Origin: Rummeliibacillus stabekisii
GTDB lineage: Bacteria; Bacillota; Bacilli; Bacillales_A; Planococcaceae
Assembly (NCBI RefSeq): GCF_007988965.1
Contig: NZ_BJVD01000001.1
Span: 1-64,000, forward strand
Direction: 5' to 3'
DNA length: 64,000 nucleotides
Part shown: positions 49,801-59,487 of the stretch, one piece after another
Layout of the letters: the number at the start of each line of letters is the position of its first letter
Position numbering within the stretch: position 1 is the first letter of the stretch
The notes under the pieces: generated by a model
What the model was told of the DNA's origin: nothing
Databases searched by the model: none
What the model saw: the letters and a program-made list of their open reading frames with translations, nothing else
Made by a program: the position numbers and the translations under genes

Positions 49801-51573
49801 ATGATGATAGAAAAGGCAATAGAATATCTAAAACATTACTACGGCTACAACCAATTTCGGTCAGGGCAGGAAAAAGTAATAGAAACCATTTTATCGAATG
49901 AACCATGCCTATGCGTTATGCCAACAGGTGGCGGGAAATCTGTATGTTACCAAATACCCGCGCTGATAATGGAAGGGACGACAATCGTCATCTCTCCTTT
50001 AATCTCATTAATGCAGGATCAAGTAGATACATTGAGAGAAATGGGCATTGAAGCAGCTTATATTAATTCTTCTCTAAATGATTATGAATACAGTGAGACA
50101 ATGATGAATCTTAAAGAGGGGCGATATAAGCTTCTATACATAGCACCAGAACGATTAGAGTCTGAGAGTTTTAGAAACTTGCTTGCCTCTCTTTCAGTGC
50201 CACTTATTGCCATTGATGAAGCACATTGTATTTCACAATGGGGACATGATTTTCGGCCAAGCTACCGTGCAATTGGACGACTTATACATTTATTTAAAGA
50301 AAAACCAGCTCTTGCTGCGCTCACGGCTACTGCTACTCCTGCAGTTAGAGCAGATATTTGCGCTCAATTGGACATACCTGAAGACAATACGGTACTGACA
50401 GGATTTGAGCGAGACAATTTAAGTTTTTCAGTCATGATCGGACAGAATAAAGAGCGTTATCTTAAAGACTTTTTGAAAAAGAATCACTCAGAAAATGGTA
50501 TTATTTACGGTGCTACTCGAAAAACAGTAGATCATTTATATGAGGTTCTGAAAAAAGCGGGTATTCCTGTTGCAAAATACCATGCTGGTTTATCTGAACA
50601 ATTACGCCAAACAGAACAAAACCGATTCTTGCATGAAGAAGCATCTGTTATGGTGGCAACAAATGCTTTCGGAATGGGTATCGATAAATCGAATGTCCGA
50701 TTTGTTATTCACTATCAAATGCCGAAAAATATGGAAAGCTATTACCAAGAGGCAGGAAGAGCAGGACGGGATGGTTTGCCAAGTGAATGTATTTTGCTAT
50801 ATTCTTCGCAAGATGTCCAAACACAGCGTTTTTTAATTGATCAAAGTGAGGACCGTGAGCGAATAGCGAGTGAACTGCAGAAACTTCAGAGCATGGTAGA
50901 TTATTGTCATACAGAAAGCTGTCTTCAGCATTATATCATCCATTATTTCGGTGATTCTTCTGCAGAAGCTTGCGGGAAGTGCAGCAACTGTACAGACGAA
51001 CGAGAACGAACAGATGTTACAGTGGATTGCCAAAAAATCTTGTCTTGTGTCATCCGAATGGGACAGAAATTCGGAAAAACAATGGTAGCTCAAGTTCTAG
51101 TCGGCTCGAAGAATCAGAAGATGCGGCAATTTGGCTTTGACAAACTCTCGACATATGGTTTGTTAAGTGACATGAGTATTAAAGACGCAACTAATTTTAT
51201 TGAATTTATGATTGCAGAAGAGCTGTTGGCAGTAAATCAAGGTAGCATGCCAACCATTTTCGTTACAGAAAAAGGGAAAAATGTATTGCTTGGAGAGTGT
51301 AAAGTTACAAGAAAAGCAGTAATTGTATCCAAGGCCATTTCAGTAGATGATCCTTTATTTGAAGATTTAAGGATATTTCGGAAACAGTTGGCTGATGAAG
51401 CACACGTTCCGCCGTTTGTTATTTTTTCTGATAAAACACTGCGTGACATGTGTGCGAAAATGCCTAGCAATGAGCAAGAATTTTTAGAGGTAACCGGTGT
51501 AGGGGAGAATAAGCTTGAGAAATACGGTGAGTTGTTCTTGAATAGAATCGCCGCATTCCAGGTTAACCAATGA
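49801..51573 (+). CDS. recQ: ATP-dependent DNA helicase RecQ
   Basis: 590 residues. Helicase motifs: Q motif FRSGQEKVI, Walker A MPTGGGKSVCYQIPAL, ISPLISLMQDQV, DEAH in AIDEAHCISQWGHDFRP, LTATATP, GIIYGATRK, VATNAFGMGIDK and YYQEAGRAGRDG. Then RecQ-Ct with zinc Cys (CLQHY, CGKCSNC), a winged helix, and a C-terminal HRDC domain (~510-585). Unwinds DNA 3' to 5' in repair and recombination. AAGGAG before ATG 49801; ATG 49804 is equally possible. Confidence 0.95.
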   Translation: MMIEKAIEYLKHYYGYNQFRSGQEKVIETILSNEPCLCVMPTGGGKSVCYQIPALIMEGTTIVISPLISLMQDQVDTLREMGIEAAYINSSLNDYEYSETMMNLKEGRYKLLYIAPERLESESFRNLLASLSVPLIAIDEAHCISQWGHDFRPSYRAIGRLIHLFKEKPALAALTATATPAVRADICAQLDIPEDNTVLTGFERDNLSFSVMIGQNKERYLKDFLKKNHSENGIIYGATRKTVDHLYEVLKKAGIPVAKYHAGLSEQLRQTEQNRFLHEEASVMVATNAFGMGIDKSNVRFVIHYQMPKNMESYYQEAGRAGRDGLPSECILLYSSQDVQTQRFLIDQSEDRERIASELQKLQSMVDYCHTESCLQHYIIHYFGDSSAEACGKCSNCTDERERTDVTVDCQKILSCVIRMGQKFGKTMVAQVLVGSKNQKMRQFGFDKLSTYGLLSDMSIKDATNFIEFMIAEELLAVNQGSMPTIFVTEKGKNVLLGECKVTRKAVIVSKAISVDDPLFEDLRIFRKQLADEAHVPPFVIFSDKTLRDMCAKMPSNEQEFLEVTGVGENKLEKYGELFLNRIAAFQVNQ

Positions 51574-51637
51574 GGAATCTAAATGATATAGCGTTTTGAA
51601 GAATCAAATTCTTTTTTAAGGCGTAAAAACGCATGCA

Positions 51638-51689
51638 AAAAGCCCAAAGCAAATTGGTGACTTGAGAATTTGCTTTGGGCTTTTTTAAT
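51638..51689. terminator. Bidirectional terminator after recQ
   Basis: AAAGCCCAAAGCAAATT and AATTTGCTTTGGGCTTT, a 17-bp stem with T run, ahead of the convergent 96-aa gene. Confidence 0.9.
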
Positions 51690-51694
51690 TACGT

Positions 51695-51985
51695 TTAATT
51701 CGTTGTCAAATGCGCATGCTCTTCATCTAATAAAACAATACCGGTCACACCATTCACCGTTTCAGAATGAATAATTTTATCTTTCAGTATCGGCAGTAGC
51801 TTGGGGGAAAGTGCTACATGGATGCCTTCTACCTCCATGATAATATCCGTGTGAATAGGCGTATCAATATCCGCTGCATATTGTAGCCCATCCCTGTTTG
51901 CAACTGCGTAAAAACGTAGCAAATGATATTTGTTGTCTTTTGTTAGGTTTGTAATGAACTTTTTTCCTTGAACGGTTAGTTTCAT
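51695..51985 (-). CDS. Hypothetical protein (96 aa)
   Basis: 96 residues, beta-rich: KLTVQGKKFITNLTKDNKYH, RFYAVANRDGLQYAADIDTP, IIMEVEGIHVALSPKLL, then VNGVTGIVLLDEEHAHL. The size and the GIxVALSP segment vaguely recall HesB/IscA-like folds, but the conserved cysteines are absent, so I assign no function. AAGGATG before the ATG. Confidence 0.65.
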   Translation of the reverse strand: MKLTVQGKKFITNLTKDNKYHLLRFYAVANRDGLQYAADIDTPIHTDIIMEVEGIHVALSPKLLPILKDKIIHSETVNGVTGIVLLDEEHAHLTTN

Positions 51986-52086
51986 CGTGAAATCATCCTT
52001 TTCGCAAATTCAGAAGTCCTCCTGCATCATGCCGAGCTCTATGACTCCATTATTCCACGGCACCATCCAATTTAAACAACGGAAAT

Positions 52087-52179
52087 TTATTTTCTAGTCA
52101 TCCATTCGGCGACAATAAAGAAAATAATAAAAAAAGCAAATGCGCCGGCAAAGAACCACATAGGTAACCCAACTACCAT
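52087..52179 (-). CDS. Tiny single-span membrane protein (30 aa)
   Basis: 30 residues: MVVGLPMW, one helix FFAGAFAFFIIFFIVA, then EWMTRK. GGGGGTG lies before the ATG. Size and layout resemble small accessory subunits of membrane complexes, but I do not recognise it. Confidence 0.5.
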   Translation of the reverse strand: MVVGLPMWFFAGAFAFFIIFFIVAEWMTRK

Positions 52180-52370
52180 GATTTACACCCCCGATTATAT
52201 GCTATCCTTATAGTAGCATATAGAGAGGGCTTGTATCATCAATCTGAATAAACGATAAGCTTTATAAGACAAATAGTAAAAAATCGTTTAAAATGGAGGA
52301 GCAGTATAGCTGACAATCTCAGTTATGAATTATAGAAGTTTTAAATTTTTAAAAGGGGCTAATAAATAGT

Positions 52371-52568
52371 ATGATTCATTTAAATTGGAAAGATGCACCA
52401 ACCATCAAAACAATTCGTTGTACCAACACAGATGCAAAAAAATACTTAGTATCAAATGTTTTAACAGTTGGTAAAGAGTATGAAGTGAAAAATGAAACAG
52501 AAGAGTTCTACTTCATTATTGATAATACAGGTCTTGTTGGCGGTTACTATAAAGACTACTTTGCATAA
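52371..52568 (+). CDS. DUF6501 family protein
   Basis: 65 residues, small beta protein: MIHLNWKDAPTIKTIRC, TDAKKYLVSNVLTVGKEYEV, NETEEFYFIIDNTGLVGGYY. This agrees with the DUF6501 family of Bacillales as I remember it; it looks like a short SH3-like barrel. Function unknown. AAAAGGGG upstream of the ATG. Confidence 0.75.
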   Translation: MIHLNWKDAPTIKTIRCTNTDAKKYLVSNVLTVGKEYEVKNETEEFYFIIDNTGLVGGYYKDYFA

Positions 52569-52681
52569 TGAAAACACTTCACATTCTTACAATGAACGGT
52601 GTGAAGCATCAGTTCAAACCATTAATTCATAGATATGAGTAATGGTTTTGAGAACATAAATGCGGATCACTACATGACTCT

Positions 52682-52722
52682 GCTTTTCGCATCCTTCTAG
52701 GAAGCGAAAAGTTTTTTTATAT
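52682..52722 (+). terminator. Terminator of the DUF6501 gene
   Basis: CTTTTCGC and GCGAAAAG with a 13-base loop followed by T7. Confidence 0.8.
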
Positions 52723-52754
52723 CATTTAAGACAATATTGAAAGGGGTTTTTGAG

Positions 52755-53618
52755 ATGCAGCAACTAATACAAAAGGAAAGAAAAAAACGAACAACCAGAG
52801 AGTATAATGAAGAGGAACTACTTTTAATTGGTGAGGGAGGATATATTTCACCTAATGACCATCTGTGGCTTGATGTGTTATTTACAGTGACGTTAAAAAA
52901 GCCAGTTTTGCTGAAAGGACCAGCAGGTGCTGGAAAAACTAAAATGGCCGAATCCATTTCAGATTTTTTCCATCAGCCCATGCATAGCATTAACTGTTCT
53001 GTAGATTTGGATGCTGAAAGCTTGCTTGGTTTTAAAACAATAGTGCAAAAAGATAGTGAAACGTTTATCGAATTTATAGAAGGTCCTGTCATTAAAGCGA
53101 TGAAGGAAGGACATCTTCTTTATATCGACGAAATTAATATGGCAAAGGCAGAGACACTTCCAATCTTGCATAGTGTTTTGGACTATCGGAGAATGCTGAC
53201 AAATCCTTTTACTGGTGAAGTGATTGTTGCACACCCAGACTTTAGTGTAATTGCAGCTATCAATGAAGGATATATTGGTACTGCGCCGATGAATGAGGCA
53301 CTGAAGAATCGATTTGTATCATTTAGCATTCCTTATTTAAACGGGGAACAGCTAGAGGAATTATGGAAAGAAAGATTTCCTGATTTATCAGAAAACCTAC
53401 GTATTTTGATGTTGCAATTGGCGGAAGACTTAAAGCAACAAGTCATTAATGGATTGTTGAGTGAAGAAGCAGCTTCTGTAAGAAGCTTGCTCGATGCAAC
53501 AGAACTAGCACAGTATATGGATCCGCTTCGAGCTATTCGCTACGCAATAGCTGAAAAACTTGATGATCCAAGCGAGAAAGAATTAGTGTTAGAATTAGCG
53601 AAAACATGGATGAAGTGA
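52755..53618 (+). CDS. MoxR-type AAA+ ATPase
   Basis: About 287 residues. Walker A LLKGPAGAGKTKMAES (~52-67), Walker B HLLYIDEINMAKAET, sensor 1 SVIAAINEGYIG, and arginine-finger region ALKNRFVSFSIPYL. MoxR/CbbQ ATPases work with a VWA protein to remodel or load metal into a client complex. ATG 52755 follows GAAAGGGG. The VWA partner starts ten bases after its stop. Confidence 0.9.
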   Translation: MQQLIQKERKKRTTREYNEEELLLIGEGGYISPNDHLWLDVLFTVTLKKPVLLKGPAGAGKTKMAESISDFFHQPMHSINCSVDLDAESLLGFKTIVQKDSETFIEFIEGPVIKAMKEGHLLYIDEINMAKAETLPILHSVLDYRRMLTNPFTGEVIVAHPDFSVIAAINEGYIGTAPMNEALKNRFVSFSIPYLNGEQLEELWKERFPDLSENLRILMLQLAEDLKQQVINGLLSEEAASVRSLLDATELAQYMDPLRAIRYAIAEKLDDPSEKELVLELAKTWMK

Positions 53619-53628
53619 GGGGTCAATT

Positions 53629-55530
53629 GTGGCTGAGCTAAGTCGGTTTATACAATTTAATAACGAACAGATCAATCCCCGTCAGATGCTTCAGTATGAA
53701 CAGCTCTCAAAAGCTTTATCTAATACACCCTCATTACAATTAACTGAACGTCAATTGATTGAGTTAAAGCCGCAGGAGCAACAAATTGCTATGAGTGTTT
53801 TTTGGCGACATCGTAGCAAGCAAATCACACATCTAGGTCGACTTTCAGATATTTATTTGCTTTCGATTGGTTTTTGGAGAGAGTTTAATGTACGAGTGTG
53901 GTTGGAGATGGAAGAAGAATTCAAGGATCATCCTTATAAAAAGCTAATAAAGCAACTTGCTTTAATGATTGAAGAATTTCGATTAATGGATGTGGTTGAA
54001 AAGAAGCGTCCGGGGACCAAACAAGCCTTTGAGACTCGTCGGAAGGCTTATATTGAATCACATAAACACCGTTTTGAAGTTAACAGCCACAAAGGCTTTA
54101 TAGCAGATAGTTTTCTTTCTTACTTATTTTTAGCAGCGCACGAAGGTATGATCCGTTTGCCTCAATCTGAAGTGGCAGATCAATTTGAGCCTGTTTTAAT
54201 GCTCTTCCAAGAAATCTATGACGTCAGAAACACAACACAAAGTATAGCATTAGCAGTAAGAACTGTTTTTGCTATTGAAGAATATTTGGCAAGGGACCTT
54301 GTCCTGGATTACTATGCATTAATGGATGCCATTCCTGAGGCTTCTAAGTTCCATGAACATAAAGGTGTGAAAGAACAAGCATGCGGTGATAAAGACAATG
54401 CCAAGGAAACGATTGAGCAGCTTTTTAGAACGTGGCACAGAGAGACACAGGAAGAGAATGGCGTACATCTACGATATGAATTAGAGCGCGGTAATGCAGG
54501 CAAGGCATTGAGTATAGAAGCTGAAGAAGGACAAGAAGGTAATCAGATTTCTGAAGAAGGGGTAGGGAGTGCGTCCGATTCATCGGGCAAGGTATTTGAA
54601 AACGATTCTAATGATATAAAAAAACTTCCGCGAACAACAAAGAAAGCAAAGAAAGAATTCGGAGAACAAAATGTCAATGTTGTTTTTGAAGAAAAACGCA
54701 TACAGCCTGCTAAAGACTTTCAAAACTTAGAAATGTTAAGTGTATGGAGAAAGGAACAATCGCCAAGTGTAAAAGCACTGACTGCTGAATTTCGCAAAAG
54801 AATGGCACAAAAAGAAATTGCAAAGAGAGATCACTTAACAAAGGGAAGACTAAATGCCTCTAAATTAATGTCACTTGTATTAGATGAACATCCAAAGCCC
54901 TTCTATCAAAAAAATGCCAAGTCAAAAGAGCTCGATGCTGTATTCGGATTGTTAATTGATGGATCAGCTTCCATGATGGATAAAATGGATGAAACGAAAA
55001 AAGCTGTATTGTTATTTCATGATGTTCTAAGACAAATGAAAATTACGCATGAAATTGTTTCGTTTTATGAAGATGCGTATGAAGCAACAGCGGAGGTACA
55101 GCCAAATACATTTGAATGGTTGCATAAGCTACAGGATGGGCAGAAGGACAATGGTCTTTCTATAATGGCTTTAGAACCTCATGAAGACAACCGTGATGGC
55201 TTTGCAATCCGTTGGATGATGAAGCAGTTAAAAAATAGAGATGAAAAGCACCGCTTCTTGCTGATCTTCTCAGATGGTGAGCCTTCTGCATTCGATTATG
55301 CACAAAATGGGATTAAAGATACGGCAGAGGCCGTACTGGAGGCTGAAAAGCATGGTATCCAAGTACTGCATCTCTTTTTAAACACAGAGATGCCTAGCGA
55401 GGAGCAGCTCCATCTTTTTCACACAATTTATGGTACGCACACAGTTTCAGCTAATAGTGTAGAAAAGTTTACTGAAGTAACTATCAGGCTGCTTCGTAAA
55501 TTAATTTCGCTTGTTATTTCGGCTGAGTAG
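53629..55530 (+). CDS. VWA-domain protein, partner of the MoxR ATPase
   Basis: 633 residues. N-terminal ~240 residues helical; an acidic low-complexity linker (~285-330); C-terminal von Willebrand A domain (~440-630) with an intact MIDAS: LIDGSASMMDKMDETKK (DxSxS), a Thr/Asn region, and IFSDGEPSAFD. CobT/CoxE-like architecture. GTG start after GAGGGGTCAATT, in an operon with the ATPase. The client is not apparent from neighbours. Confidence 0.88.
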   Translation: MAELSRFIQFNNEQINPRQMLQYEQLSKALSNTPSLQLTERQLIELKPQEQQIAMSVFWRHRSKQITHLGRLSDIYLLSIGFWREFNVRVWLEMEEEFKDHPYKKLIKQLALMIEEFRLMDVVEKKRPGTKQAFETRRKAYIESHKHRFEVNSHKGFIADSFLSYLFLAAHEGMIRLPQSEVADQFEPVLMLFQEIYDVRNTTQSIALAVRTVFAIEEYLARDLVLDYYALMDAIPEASKFHEHKGVKEQACGDKDNAKETIEQLFRTWHRETQEENGVHLRYELERGNAGKALSIEAEEGQEGNQISEEGVGSASDSSGKVFENDSNDIKKLPRTTKKAKKEFGEQNVNVVFEEKRIQPAKDFQNLEMLSVWRKEQSPSVKALTAEFRKRMAQKEIAKRDHLTKGRLNASKLMSLVLDEHPKPFYQKNAKSKELDAVFGLLIDGSASMMDKMDETKKAVLLFHDVLRQMKITHEIVSFYEDAYEATAEVQPNTFEWLHKLQDGQKDNGLSIMALEPHEDNRDGFAIRWMMKQLKNRDEKHRFLLIFSDGEPSAFDYAQNGIKDTAEAVLEAEKHGIQVLHLFLNTEMPSEEQLHLFHTIYGTHTVSANSVEKFTEVTIRLLRKLISLVISAE

Positions 55531-55719
55531 AAGAGTGTAAATTTTCTTTAAACCTATTTATAAATAAATATGCTCTAGCGATAGAATGCTAGTCAGTGAA
55601 AAAAACAGGAGTACATCCTAAAAAAATAGATATTAGAGAAATTCCTTTTTCTTCATTCATAATAATCAACTATGTTAGATATTAGAAAATCAACAGAATT
55701 GCCTTTATTATTTGAAAAG

Positions 55720-55757
55720 AGGTGAAGCTGATTTGAAAAAATAGATCACTTCACCTA
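55720..55757 (-). terminator. Terminator hairpin after the 99-aa membrane protein gene
   Basis: AGGTGAAG and CTTCACCT with additional inner pairing (TGAT/ATCA); T-rich tail on the minus strand. The rest of 55531-55719 shows no gene. Confidence 0.6.
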
Positions 55758-55778
55758 ACAATTGATGAGGAACCTTTT

Positions 55779-56078
55779 TTAATAAGGTACAATGACTGCA
55801 GTTATAAAAATTAGTATACCTAGTAACAAGTTAAGTATTTTAACTATATACCATGGAGACTTTTCTAGAATAAAGTCAAGTATAAAATATATAATGAAGC
55901 TAATAATTCCTACATCACCAAAACCTGGATTACTTGTAGCATCACCGAGATCATTCATTGTTTTTTTCAGATACTTATCTTGAGTGGCTTTACTATACTT
56001 GAAACCACCATAAATAATAAAAAGTCCAATGAGACCTAAAATAATTTTGAAAATCATTTTTTCACCTGTAGTTATCAT
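55779..56078 (-). CDS. Small membrane protein of unknown function (99 aa)
   Basis: Hydrophobic helices at both ends (FKIILGLIGLFIIYGGFKYS and VKILNLLLGILIFITAVIV) with a middle segment FGDVGIISFIIYFILDFIL; one short polar loop TQDKYLKKTMNDLGDATSN. ATG 56060 (MIFKIIL) is more likely than 56078, since AGGTGAAAAA precedes it. Not recognised. Confidence 0.6.
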   Translation of the reverse strand: MITTGEKMIFKIILGLIGLFIIYGGFKYSKATQDKYLKKTMNDLGDATSNPGFGDVGIISFIIYFILDFILEKSPWYIVKILNLLLGILIFITAVIVPY

Positions 56079-56162
56079 TATTGTTAGTAAGAGGAGCGCT
56101 TTTTAGATTTTTAGATAATCAAAATCTTATTTTACATCTTTGAATTAATGTTTAAATTAAAT

Positions 56163-56196
56163 AAAAAAGGGCTATTCATTAGAATAACCCTTTTTT
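56163..56196 (-). terminator. Terminator of the M23 peptidase gene
   Basis: AAAAAAGGG-TATTC pairs with GAATA-CCCTTTTTT; T tract on both strands. Confidence 0.82.
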
Positions 56197-56247
56197 ATTA
56201 CATAATTTTAGCAGTGGTGGAGACAAAATTCATTTTTTCATTCTGCA

Positions 56248-57585
56248 TTAAAATGAAATGTAACGTAAAGGATTTACTAGTCCCACTTTTTGCCCTTGCC
56301 AAGATGTGTTATGCATTTCAAAATGTAAGTGGCTACCAGTTGAACGGCCAGTAGAACCCATATAACCAATTACTTGTCCTTTTTTAACAGATTGTCCAAC
56401 GCTTGTATTATAACCGCTTAAATGCCCGTATACGGTTGTCCAAATATGCCCGTCAATTGAGTGAGTAATCATTATTACATTCCCATAAGTAGATAATGGG
56501 CTTGCGCGGAAGACAACGCCATCTGCAGCAGCAACGATTGGTGTACCTTGTACATTTGCAATATCTGTTCCGTAGTGGACTTCAGCACCTGCACCAATAT
56601 CACGGACACCAGAGTTAGAAGTTATAGTGCCAGTTGTTGGTCTAGTCCAAGTACCGCTTGATACATTAGATGAAATTGCTGGTTCACTGTGCTTGGAAAC
56701 CGAAGCTGTTTTTGCAATACTTGGTTTTTTTACATGTGAATTTGTTTGTCGGGCTGATTTAACTTGACGAGCTCTTTCAGCTTCCTGACGAGCTACTTTT
56801 GCTAAACGTGCTTGTTCTTTTACGATGCTTGCTTGTACTTTCTTGCTAATTGTTAGTGCCTCTGAATATTCCTTTTCAGCTAACCGTTTACCAGCTAATA
56901 ATTTAGCTTGTTCTGCTTCTAAACGATCTATCACTTTATTTTTATTTTTCTTTTGACTTTCTAATGAATTTCGTAATGCTTTTAATTGATCGCGATTATT
57001 TTGTTGTTCAACAAGTTTTTGTTTGAGTTCTTTTTTTTGTTCTTCAAGTTTCTTTTTATCATTTTTTTGTTCATTTATAATATCACGATCAGCGGCTACT
57101 AATGTATTGACAGCTGATATTCTGTCTATAAAGTCAACAAAACTATCAGAACCTAGTAATACATCTACGTAACTAACAGAGCCACCATTTTCTTGAATAG
57201 AGCGAGCTCTATCCTTCAATAAAGCATCACGTTCTTTTATGTTTTTTTCTAATTTCGTAATTGATGCATTTAGTTTTTCTATGTAACTTGTTGTGGATTC
57301 AATTTCTGCGAGGACTTTATTGATCTTTTTGTCCATATTATTTATTTTTGAATTTAGCTTGTTAATCTGGTTCATGAATACATCAATTTTAGATTTCGTT
57401 TGATTTATTTTTGAAGATTTTCGTTTAATATTTGAAGATAAGTCCGATTTTTTTTGATTTAATTCTTGTTGTTGTGTTTTTAAATCATTCAACGATTCCG
57501 CGCTAGCGCTAACCGATGGAATTGCTACAGTTAATGCTAATGTTGCTGCAATGAATTTGTTTAAATTTTGTGATTGTGCTTTCAA
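56248..57585 (-). CDS. Secreted coiled-coil M23 peptidase (EnvC-like murein hydrolase)
   Basis: 445 residues. Sec signal peptide FIAATLALTVAIPSVSASA (~11-29), long coiled coil (~30-270, Lys/Gln/Asn-rich), a Ser/Thr linker, and a C-terminal M23 LytM domain (~325-440) with HYGTDIA, VYGHLSGY and GSHLHFEMH, giving the zinc ligands His, Asp and His and the catalytic His. The intact zinc site predicts real endopeptidase activity on peptidoglycan cross-links rather than a pure activator. Its leader is long and I found no clear promoter. Confidence 0.9.
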   Translation of the reverse strand: MKAQSQNLNKFIAATLALTVAIPSVSASAESLNDLKTQQQELNQKKSDLSSNIKRKSSKINQTKSKIDVFMNQINKLNSKINNMDKKINKVLAEIESTTSYIEKLNASITKLEKNIKERDALLKDRARSIQENGGSVSYVDVLLGSDSFVDFIDRISAVNTLVAADRDIINEQKNDKKKLEEQKKELKQKLVEQQNNRDQLKALRNSLESQKKNKNKVIDRLEAEQAKLLAGKRLAEKEYSEALTISKKVQASIVKEQARLAKVARQEAERARQVKSARQTNSHVKKPSIAKTASVSKHSEPAISSNVSSGTWTRPTTGTITSNSGVRDIGAGAEVHYGTDIANVQGTPIVAAADGVVFRASPLSTYGNVIMITHSIDGHIWTTVYGHLSGYNTSVGQSVKKGQVIGYMGSTGRSTGSHLHFEMHNTSWQGQKVGLVNPLRYISF

Positions 57586-57960
57586 TTAGTAACCCACCTC
57601 TAGTTAAATTAAATAATATCTCTTTTAATAAATATCTATTTACCCACAGCAAAAATCCAAGATATAGTCTACTCCCGTTGGGCATTTCGAAATTTAACGC
57701 TTTATGTACAACGATCTCATCCTGTTATTCTTAAAATGTAATCCGTACTATCAATTTTCACCTCTATTTCTCTGATCCTCTTTTTTCAATAAATCCATTA
57801 TATCTGTTATATTCCATTTCTTTCATTACAGTTTTTTTAAATATATGGTCAGATCACTCCTTAAATTGTATTATCTGTCATATAGGAAGTCGGAGTTAAA
57901 TATTTTGTTCATCTATTTATGTTTTTATGTAGAAAGTGATAGAAGGTAAAGGAGAAATAA
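57586..57960. other. Gap with no gene recognised
   Basis: AT-rich DNA between the M23 peptidase gene and the following small ORF. No ORF with a ribosome binding site and no clear terminator; it must hold the peptidase promoter. Confidence 0.5.
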
Positions 57961-57973
57961 AGGAGCCTTAGTT

Positions 57974-58284
57974 TTGTTAAGAAGCTGGGTAAACAAGTAA
58001 ATCTAAAGGCTGAAAAAATTTTAGAAAGAGTAGAACTAAAGAGAGTACTTAAGAATCCTAAAGCAACAAATGTTTATATGGAGTATGTTGGAATCAGAGA
58101 CGGTTCATTCCGGTTATATGTATCAGACAATGGTTTTGTATGGATTGATGTGGATGGGAGATATTATAAATTTGTAAATATAAAAATTATTAACGATTTA
58201 TTATGCGAAATAAAAAAGCAATGGCCTAACGAGCATTGTTTTTTAATTTACTTTAGTATGAATGAAAAAAAGACCAGCTTCTAA
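57974..58284 (+). pseudogene. Small gene with missing or frameshifted start
   Basis: The frame is open from 57974 to TAA 58284 and reads KKLGKQVNLKAEKILERVEL, then NPKATNVYMEYVGIRDGSFRLYVSDNGFVW and DGRYYKFVNIKIINDLL. An ATG occurs only at 58078, inside what looks like one continuous domain and with no ribosome site. AAAGGAG plus a TTG at about 57975 start the neighbouring frame, so a one- or two-base shift near 57976-57985 probably broke the gene. Family unknown. Confidence 0.5.
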
Positions 58285-58300
58285 ATGAAGCTGGTCTTTA
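58267..58300. terminator. Bidirectional terminator before telA
   Basis: AAAGACCAGCTTC, loop TAAAT, GAAGCTGGTCTTT: 13-bp stem. Confidence 0.9.
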
Positions 58301-58304
58301 GTAT

Positions 58305-59486
58305 TTAGTTTTCTCTTTTTTGTTGTTGATTTGTATGGATTGCTAATAAACGCTGTTTTAAATCTTCTTCCATTCGGGCAATTTCAATTTCGGCCGCTTT
58401 CCGTTTTTGGCGTCCGTCCTGTTGGATTTGCAGCGTTTCTTCTATAGTGGAGATAAGATTTTCTTGTGTTTTCTTGAGTGTATCGATTTCAACTAATCCA
58501 CGTTCGTTTTCTTTGGCTGTTTCGATAGTGTTTATTTTTAGCATTTCAGAATTTTTGAGAAGCAAATCGTTAGTTGTTTTCGTTACTTCTTTTTGTGCTT
58601 CCACAGCTTTGCGCTGGTTATTAAGCGTTAAAGCGATGGCTATTTGATTTTTCCAAAGCGGAATTGCTGTCATAATGGATGATTGTATTTTTTCAGCAAG
58701 CGTTTGGTTTGTTTGCTGAATCATTCTAATTTGAGGCGCAGTTTGAATAGTGATTTGGCGTGACAGTTGCAAATCATAAATTCTTTTTTCAAGACGATCT
58801 ACAAATTGAGTGAGATCGTTGTATTCTTGTACATCCATTTGGTCTTGTGAATTTTCAGCTTTTTGTCTTAATTGTGGAAGAAGGTCAGTCATAATTTCTT
58901 CCTTTTTAAGTTCAGCAGCTGCAATATAAACATTCAGCGCTTTAAAATAGGTTTTGTTTTGCTCATATAATCCGTCAAGCATATGAACATCTTCCACTAA
59001 ACCAGCCTTAGAATGTTCGAGTTGAATGCCTATGCGATCGATTTGAGTGCTCAGTTTTTGATATTTTGTCATGAGTTCTTGAATTGAGTGCGAAACGCGA
59101 CTAAAGAATTTTCTAAGTCCTGTTTTCTTTTCTTGGTGCAAAGCTTCAGGCTCTAATTCATTTAGTTTATCCATTAAACTTTTCAAAACATCTCCGACAG
59201 GACCTATATCTTTTCCTTGGACATGATCAAGCATTTGATGAGAGAAACGTGACAATTCAGTTTGTGCGTTAGCCCCATAAGTTAAAATCGCTTCATAATT
59301 TCCAACTGGAATTTGTTCGGCTAGTTGCTTTGCTTTTTCTTGCTCTTCTTTTGGCAATGTATCGAGCATTGTCTTTTTAGTTTCATTTGAAATTGCCTTT
59401 GTTTGAGCGGGCTCCGGCTGCAAATCAAAGGGATTGCTAAGTAAATCATCTATTGAATGTGAAGTATTGGAAGGTGAATCCTTCAT
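58305..59486 (-). CDS. telA: TelA family toxic-anion resistance protein
   Basis: 393 residues, largely helical and without membrane spans. PVGNYEAILTYGANAQTELSRFS, DHVQGKDIGPVGDVLKSLMDKL, SIQELMTKYQKLSTQIDRI, TIQTAPQIRMIQQTNQTLAEKIQSS and AIPLWKNQIAIAL (each read in parts) are TelA hallmarks. Linked to tellurite and other stress resistance; mechanism unclear. Adjacent xpaC stops one base before its start region, an operon pair as in Bacillus subtilis yceGH-type loci. Confidence 0.92.
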   Translation of the reverse strand: MKDSPSNTSHSIDDLLSNPFDLQPEPAQTKAISNETKKTMLDTLPKEEQEKAKQLAEQIPVGNYEAILTYGANAQTELSRFSHQMLDHVQGKDIGPVGDVLKSLMDKLNELEPEALHQEKKTGLRKFFSRVSHSIQELMTKYQKLSTQIDRIGIQLEHSKAGLVEDVHMLDGLYEQNKTYFKALNVYIAAAELKKEEIMTDLLPQLRQKAENSQDQMDVQEYNDLTQFVDRLEKRIYDLQLSRQITIQTAPQIRMIQQTNQTLAEKIQSSIMTAIPLWKNQIAIALTLNNQRKAVEAQKEVTKTTNDLLLKNSEMLKINTIETAKENERGLVEIDTLKKTQENLISTIEETLQIQQDGRQKRKAAEIEIARMEEDLKQRLLAIHTNQQQKREN

Positions 59487-59487
59487 G

